Shown here: one piece after another, positions 32,296 through 36,313 of the stretch
Layout: each line of letters opens with the position of its first letter
Numbering within the stretch: the first letter of the stretch is position 1
Origin: Yoonia sp.
GTDB taxonomy: Bacteria; Pseudomonadota; Alphaproteobacteria; Rhodobacterales; Rhodobacteraceae
Assembly (NCBI RefSeq): GCF_030731595.1
Contig: NZ_JANQTS010000104.1
Coordinates: forward strand, 1 to 36,313
Reading direction: 5' to 3'
Length of the DNA: 36,313 nucleotides
Made by a program: the position numbers and the translations under genes
Notes under the pieces: generated by a model
Seen by the model: the letters and a program-made list of their open reading frames with translations, nothing else
Database searches by the model: none
Told to the model about the DNA's origin: nothing

Positions 32296-33361
32296 GCCGC
32301 TGCCAGTCGGGGCGACCATCGGCATTTTGGGCGGTGGCCAGTTGGGGCGTATGCTGGCCGTCGCTGCGGCGCGGCTTGGCCTCAAGACCCACATCTTCGA
32401 GCCGGGTGCGGGTGCGCCTGCCGGTGATGTGGCGCATCAGGTCACGACAGCGAGCTATACCGACGCGGCCGCGCTGACCGCATTTGGCAATGCCGTGGAC
32501 GTCATCACCTATGAGTTTGAAAATATCCCCACCAGCGCACTTGATCTGCTGGAGCAACTCGCCCCGATCCATCCGGGGCGGCAAGCCTTGGCCACCAGTC
32601 AGGACCGGTTGACGGAAAAGACCTTTCTGCAAAGTCTCGGGCTGCAAACCGCTCCTTTTGCAGATGTGGCCAATGCGGCGGACCTCGCCGCTGCGATCGC
32701 CACGATCGGGACGCCTGCGATTCTCAAAACGCGCCGCTTGGGCTATGACGGCAAAGGGCAGGCGCGGATCATGACGCCTGCGGATGCGGATCAGGCGTTC
32801 GCCGATATGGCAGGTGCATCTGCGATCCTTGAAGGTTTCGTTGACTTCACCCATGAAGTCTCTGTGATCGGGGCGCGGTCACCGGATGGTGCCGTGGCGT
32901 GCTATGATCCAGGTGAGAACGTCCATGAGGCAGGTATCCTGCGCACAACGACCGTGCCGGCCACACTCAGTCCCAGCCAGCGGACGGATGCGGTCTTGAT
33001 CGCCGCCCGCGTGCTTAACGCATTGGACTACGTGGGCGTCATGGGAGTTGAGCTGTTTGTGACGCCGCAGGGTCTGATCGTGAACGAAATCGCCCCGCGC
33101 GTCCATAATTCAGGCCATTGGACGCAAAACGGATGCACCATCTGCCAGTTCGAACAGCACATCAGGGCCGTAGCGGGTTGGCCTTTGGGCGATGGATCAC
33201 GGCATTCGGATGTGGTCATGGAGAACCTGATCGGCGATGACATGGACCGTGTGCCACAGCTGGCCAAGACCGATGCTGCGATCCACCTCTATGGCAAAGC
33301 CGACGTCAAGGCAGGGCGAAAAATGGGCCATGTCAATCGTGTCATCAAGCCTGCGCAGTAA
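32288..33361 (+). CDS. purK: N5-carboxyaminoimidazole ribonucleotide synthase
   Basis: A 357-aa ATP-grasp enzyme that makes N5-CAIR from AIR, bicarbonate and ATP, feeding PurE. The N-terminal [11 protein letters not shown] (12-22), the ATP-grasp segments [18 protein letters not shown] and [19 protein letters not shown], and the metal-binding [14 protein letters not shown] are all seen. Length is normal for the family. The ATG lies 8 bp inside the end of purE. Two strong hairpins follow its stop. Confidence 0.97.
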   Translation: MTEPLPVGATIGILGGGQLGRMLAVAAARLGLKTHIFEPGAGAPAGDVAHQVTTASYTDAAALTAFGNAVDVITYEFENIPTSALDLLEQLAPIHPGRQALATSQDRLTEKTFLQSLGLQTAPFADVANAADLAAAIATIGTPAILKTRRLGYDGKGQARIMTPADADQAFADMAGASAILEGFVDFTHEVSVIGARSPDGAVACYDPGENVHEAGILRTTTVPATLSPSQRTDAVLIAARVLNALDYVGVMGVELFVTPQGLIVNEIAPRVHNSGHWTQNGCTICQFEQHIRAVAGWPLGDGSRHSDVVMENLIGDDMDRVPQLAKTDAAIHLYGKADVKAGRKMGHVNRVIKPAQ

Positions 33362-33393
33362 AGCGGCGGTTCATCTTCTTTTGTTCTTAAATA

Positions 33394-33437
33394 CCTCCGC
33401 CGGAGGCGTCCTGTTCTTGCAAAGAACAGGATTTGTT
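33394..33437. terminator. Bidirectional hairpin pair between purK and the hydrolase gene
   Basis: CCTCCG-C-CGGAGG (33394-33406) is followed at once by TCCTGTTCTT-GCA-AAGAACAGGA (33409-33431), a perfect 10-bp stem, then TTTGTT. Both lie in the 74-bp gap between convergent genes. The second can end purK transcripts; on the minus strand, TATTT follows the first. I recall CTCCGCCGGAGG-like motifs as common after Roseobacter genes. Confidence 0.55.
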
Positions 33438-34161
33438 AGTCGGTCCCGAAAATAATCCCCGTCAGGCTTAGGCTGCGATCAAAACGCCCGTCTCTGAGAA
33501 AGGCCACCACCTCTTCGATCACAAGCGGGTTGTTCATCATGAACGTGTGGGTCACCGGCAGCACCAAGTGGTCGCTCATCTCGGGCAAACGTGTCGACGC
33601 GACCGAGACTTTTCCGTCGTCGGGGCCTTCTATCAGGGCGGAATAGACAGGGTTGAGGGTCCGGTTCCCGGCGATGATGCCAATCTCATAGGGGAGCAGG
33701 TCCAGCGAATTGGGCAGGCTGTCGGCATCGGTGCCCAGTTGCAGGCCTGCGGGGCCGTTGACCCATTGAAACGGCTCGAAATCACCAAAAATATCGACAA
33801 GCTCTGACCCGCCATTGGGTGGCCCCAACATCACCACGCGCCCCATCTTTTGCGGGCGATTGGAGGTCAGCCAAGCACGGACCAGAATCCCGCCCATCGA
33901 ATGGGTCACGAAATTCACGCGGGCATCGCCGCAAGCCGCCACATCCTCTGGCAAGTTTTCATTCACCAAGGTCTGAATGTCCGCGCTGGTTGACGGATAG
34001 CCGCGATTGACGACTTTGTATCCAGCGTCCTCAAGAACCAGTTGCAGGGGCGCAAAGGAAATCTCGGTGCGGGCCAGACCGTGCAGCATCACGACGCATT
34101 CCTGCGCCATCGCGGCGCTGGATGTGAAGATACCAAAAAAGGCAGCCCAAACGACTTTCAT
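33436..34161 (-). CDS. Secreted alpha/beta-hydrolase, lipase/esterase-like
   Basis: A 241-aa protein with a signal peptide ([20 protein letters not shown], cleavage after AMA) and an alpha/beta-hydrolase domain. VVMLHG (23-28) gives the oxyanion region, and the nucleophile elbow THSMGG (86-91) has S88; a histidine near the C-terminus (LPVTHTFMM) completes the likely triad. The G-H-S-M-G-type motif and the [10 protein letters not shown] segment resemble triacylglycerol lipases and PGAP1-like esterases. The substrate is unknown. ATG 34159-34161 was preferred over a TTG 6 bp upstream. Confidence 0.82.
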   Translation of the reverse strand: MKVVWAAFFGIFTSSAAMAQECVVMLHGLARTEISFAPLQLVLEDAGYKVVNRGYPSTSADIQTLVNENLPEDVAACGDARVNFVTHSMGGILVRAWLTSNRPQKMGRVVMLGPPNGGSELVDIFGDFEPFQWVNGPAGLQLGTDADSLPNSLDLLPYEIGIIAGNRTLNPVYSALIEGPDDGKVSVASTRLPEMSDHLVLPVTHTFMMNNPLVIEEVVAFLRDGRFDRSLSLTGIIFGTD

Positions 34162-34214
34162 TCCCAATAGGTAGCATGTGTGCGGTTACACAAAACCCCC
34201 TGTCCTGAAGAAAC

Positions 34215-35051
34215 CTAGCGTCGGGCGGTCAAAGAGATGGCAATGCCGCCCAGCACAAGACCGCCCGCCACCACCAACCGTACTGTCAGCGGCTCGTCCA
34301 GAAACACAACACCTGCTGCAACAGCAAGCACTGGCACGCTGAGCTGGGCGATCCCCGCGACAGTCGTCGGCAGTGAAGGCAGCACGCGATACCAAAGCGC
34401 ATAGCCCAAGCCTGATGTGATCGCGCCTGCGATGATGGCCGTGATCACACCCGGTAGTGGCATCGCGCCAACCCCGACCCAGAGCATCAGCAGAGTGACG
34501 AGCGGGAGGCACAACAGAAAATTGCTGGCGGTGGCCCCCAGCGGGTCGGCCTCTGCTTGCCCCAGTATCGTGTAGGCCGCCCAGCTTGCCCCAGCCAGTG
34601 CCATTGCAAAGGCGCCACCCAACGGAACCGCCGCCTCGCCCGATGGCCAGAGCAAGACACAAAGCCCTGTCAGTGCCACCCCCGCGCCGATCCAGCGCAG
34701 CAGCGGGATTGAACTTTTCTTGAAGACCGCCCAGCCGAAGATGAAGATCTGCAAAACGCCGAAAAGGATCAGCGCCCCCAGACCTGCGTCCAAGGTGATA
34801 TAGGCCCAGGAAAAGCCGATCATATAAAGCGTCAGGGCAGCAGCCCCGGCCAGTCGTTTGGCCGAGAAAATCGGCGGACGGGGTGCTTTGCGCAGGCTCA
34901 CCAAAAGCCATAACATGCCTGCCCCGGCCCCTGTCCGCACCGTGGCAAAATTCATCGGGTCCATCCCTTGCAAAGCGACCCCGATCCGGCCCAGCAAAGA
35001 GTTTGCGGCAAAGGCGCACATAATCAGCACCACAAGGCCGAAAAGCTTCAT
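34215..35051 (-). CDS. EamA/DMT-family transporter
   Basis: A 278-aa inner-membrane protein with ten predicted hydrophobic segments in two EamA repeats (NSLLGRIGVALQGMDPMNFA in the first, GGAFAMALAGASWAAYTILG in the second). Such carriers usually export amino acids or other metabolites; the substrate cannot be told. It follows the 3-hydroxyisobutyrate-dehydrogenase-like gene by 42 bp on the same strand and may be co-transcribed with it. A long alternative frame on the same strand is only its shadow. Confidence 0.88.
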   Translation of the reverse strand: MKLFGLVVLIMCAFAANSLLGRIGVALQGMDPMNFATVRTGAGAGMLWLLVSLRKAPRPPIFSAKRLAGAAALTLYMIGFSWAYITLDAGLGALILFGVLQIFIFGWAVFKKSSIPLLRWIGAGVALTGLCVLLWPSGEAAVPLGGAFAMALAGASWAAYTILGQAEADPLGATASNFLLCLPLVTLLMLWVGVGAMPLPGVITAIIAGAITSGLGYALWYRVLPSLPTTVAGIAQLSVPVLAVAAGVVFLDEPLTVRLVVAGGLVLGGIAISLTARR

Positions 35052-35093
35052 TTCATTGGTCCACCCGGGGCAAAGGTGCAGGTCACTTTCACG

Positions 35094-35939
35094 TCAATCG
35101 CCCTCATAGGCAAAACGCACCAATGCTGCGGGATCAGCTTCTCCCAGACCCGCAGTGATTGCGCTGCGTTGACGGACACCCGATGCCACGAGCATGGGCG
35201 ATTCCAACCCATAAGACCGGACCACGCGCTGGAAAACCTGATTGTCCTTGTGACCGGCTGAAACGGTAAAGCCCACGGTCGGATCTTCCCCCAGAATTTT
35301 GGGCATCCGGTCCTTGAGCATCGGCATCCCCGCTGGACCACCCATCAGGATTTGTATTGCAGTCTCCATCGGCAGTCCGGCACGCTTTGCCAAAGGCATC
35401 AGGTCACCAAGCCCGTTGAAATAGCATTGTATCATGCCATTATTGATCGTTTTCATCACAAGGCCGGCCCCCAGTGGGCCTACGTGAAAGATACGGTTTG
35501 AAATCGCCCCCAAGGTTGTCTGCGCGCGTGTTGCTGCCGCGTCATCCCCGCCGATGAAAACGCCGCAAGCGCCTGCAAGCACAAGCTCGGGACCGCCAGA
35601 GATGGGGGCATCCACAGCCGTTGCGCCTGTTGCTTTGATCTGCCCGATCCGGTCGCGAAGAACAGTGGGAACGACGGTGCTGGTCTCGATGATCTGCTTG
35701 CCACCAAGGTCGAGCGTCAAGAGCATGTCCAGCACTTCGGCCACTGCGGTATCATCAAAAAGACTAAGAATAATGGTGTCGCTGTGTGTCACCACACGCG
35801 CGATGTCGGGGGCCATTGCAATCCCCTCAACCGGTCGTCCGCTGCGGGTCCAGCCGATGACATTGCGGCCCTCGGCCTGCATGCGTCGGGCGATGGCACT
35901 GCCCATGCGGCCCAACCCGACGACCCCGATGTTTTCCAT
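35094..35939 (-). CDS. NAD(P)-dependent oxidoreductase, 3-hydroxyisobutyrate dehydrogenase family
   Basis: A 281-aa beta-hydroxyacid dehydrogenase. The Rossmann motif GLGRMG (8-13), the substrate signature DAPISGGP (110-117) and the catalytic lysine K163 in LVMKTINNG are present. Family members oxidise 3-hydroxyisobutyrate, tartronate semialdehyde or related acids, or reduce succinic semialdehyde; the exact substrate is open. The cofactor-specificity region (IGWTRSG, with R after the second strand) leans to NADP, which is weak evidence. It lies between the groEL terminator and the EamA transporter gene. Confidence 0.88.
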   Translation of the reverse strand: MENIGVVGLGRMGSAIARRMQAEGRNVIGWTRSGRPVEGIAMAPDIARVVTHSDTIILSLFDDTAVAEVLDMLLTLDLGGKQIIETSTVVPTVLRDRIGQIKATGATAVDAPISGGPELVLAGACGVFIGGDDAAATRAQTTLGAISNRIFHVGPLGAGLVMKTINNGMIQCYFNGLGDLMPLAKRAGLPMETAIQILMGGPAGMPMLKDRMPKILGEDPTVGFTVSAGHKDNQVFQRVVRSYGLESPMLVASGVRQRSAITAGLGEADPAALVRFAYEGD

Positions 35940-35985
35940 GTCTGCGCTCCTTCGTCTCGCGGGGCAAGTTGATACGGGAATGGCA

Positions 35986-36020
35986 CAAAAGAAAAGGGCG
36001 GCTCCGTAAGGAACCGCCCC
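35986..36020 (-). terminator. Terminator downstream of groEL
   Basis: On the minus strand GGGCGGTTCC, loop TTAC, GGAGCCGCCC form a 10-bp stem with one G-T pair (36019-35996), followed by TTTTCTTTT. It lies 90 bp after the groEL stop and should end the chaperonin transcript before the oxidoreductase gene. Confidence 0.85.
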
Positions 36021-36046
36021 TGTTTATGTTTGGGACTGGAGGTTCT

Positions 36047-36100
36047 CGGCATTTGCTAGCAAACGCCGGTCCCTCGCCAAACCGGTCTGGGGCAAGCCCC
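36047..36100 (-). other. Two extra hairpins in the groEL 3' untranslated region
   Basis: CGGCATTTGC-TA-GCAAACGCCG (36047-36068, 9 of 10 pairs) and GGGGC-AA-GCCCC (36089-36100) lie between the groEL stop and its terminator. They lack T-runs, so they may protect the transcript's 3' end against decay rather than end it. This is inferred from symmetry only. Confidence 0.4.
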
Positions 36101-36109
36101 GGGCCGCGT

Positions 36110-36313
36110 TTACATCATGCCGCCCATGCCGCCCATGTCGGGCATGCCGCCGCCGCCGCCAGCGCCTTCTTTGGCGGGCCTGTCAGCAACCATAGCTTCG
36201 GTTGTGATCAAGAGGCCTGCAACAGAGGCTGCGTCCTGCAGTGCAGTGCGCACAACTTTGGCCGGGTCGATGACGCCGAACTTGAACATGTCGCCATATT
36301 CTTCGGTCTGCGC
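36110..36313 (-). CDS. groL: Chaperonin GroEL, C-terminal end (5' part outside window)
   Basis: The last 67 residues of the 60-kDa chaperonin that refolds proteins in an ATP-driven double ring; the gene runs off the right edge. The sequence [20 protein letters not shown] and [15 protein letters not shown] is the conserved equatorial-domain end, followed by the Gly-Met-rich tail ([16 protein letters not shown]). The stop is TAA at 36110-36112. The promoter and groES are outside the window. Confidence 0.97.
   Translation of the reverse strand, partial: AQTEEYGDMFKFGVIDPAKVVRTALQDAASVAGLLITTEAMVADRPAKEGAGGGGGMPDMGGMGGMM

Noticed and set aside
34186-35019. A second 277-codon minus-strand frame over the EamA gene
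   Set aside because: The composition is Gly/Arg/Cys-rich without membrane segments; the 34215-35051 frame has the EamA pattern.
1-36313. CRISPR array, prophage, insertion sequence or tRNA
   Set aside because: No regularly spaced repeats, transposase, integrase or cloverleaf-type sequence was recognised by eye; a tRNA scan was not possible.

Overview
The window looks like ordinary chromosomal DNA from a Rhodobacteraceae member of the Roseobacter group (Alphaproteobacteria). The reasons are the hisS-hisZ-hisG operon with a short HisG, an FnrL-type regulator close to ccoNOQP, a coenzyme-B12-dependent class II ribonucleotide reductase, DUF1489 and DUF1150 proteins, a TRAP transporter and a fused Sat-CysC. 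The DNA is moderately GC-rich throughout. I saw no insertion sequence, phage gene, CRISPR array, tRNA or rRNA. The window cuts dnaE at the left and groEL at the right.

Layout. 1-4749: dnaE 3' part, slyX on the other strand, then overlapping hisS-hisZ-hisG. 4756-6766 (minus): a 4-coumarate-CoA-ligase-like enzyme and a DUF1489 protein. 6833-12760: a B12 block. nrdJ (plus), preceded by a probable NrdR box pair, faces a minus-strand operon for a BtuF/BtuD/BtuC-like ABC importer and a cysteine-rich DUF1636 protein, led by a cobalamin riboswitch. 12827-18697: a GMC flavoprotein dehydrogenase divergent from a three-part TRAP transporter and an IclR regulator, probably a catabolic unit for an unknown alcohol-type substrate. 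18818-25536: a microaerobic block of fnrL, a MATE exporter, a tandem universal stress protein and the cbb3 oxidase ccoNOQP. Two perfect FNR boxes sit between the stress protein and ccoN. 25548-27692: two small membrane proteins divergent from an XRE/MmyB-like regulator, then an Lrp/AsnC regulator. 27856-30711: trxB and sat-cysC. 30717-33361: DUF1150 and Hsp20 under a sigma-32-like promoter, a DUF465 protein and purE-purK. 33436-36313 (minus): a secreted lipase-like hydrolase, an EamA transporter, a 3-hydroxyisobutyrate-dehydrogenase-family enzyme and the groEL 3' end.

How the parts work together. The clearest circuits are regulatory: riboswitch-controlled corrinoid import beside a B12-requiring reductase, FNR boxes placed to serve both ccoN and the divergent stress gene, and an XRE regulator with palindromes at its divergent target. 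No clearly new defence or mobile system was found. The less described items are the DUF1636 protein under B12 control, the XRE/two-membrane-protein module, a near-identical palindromic element in two convergent gene gaps, and three convergent gene pairs that share one CTAG as both stop codons.
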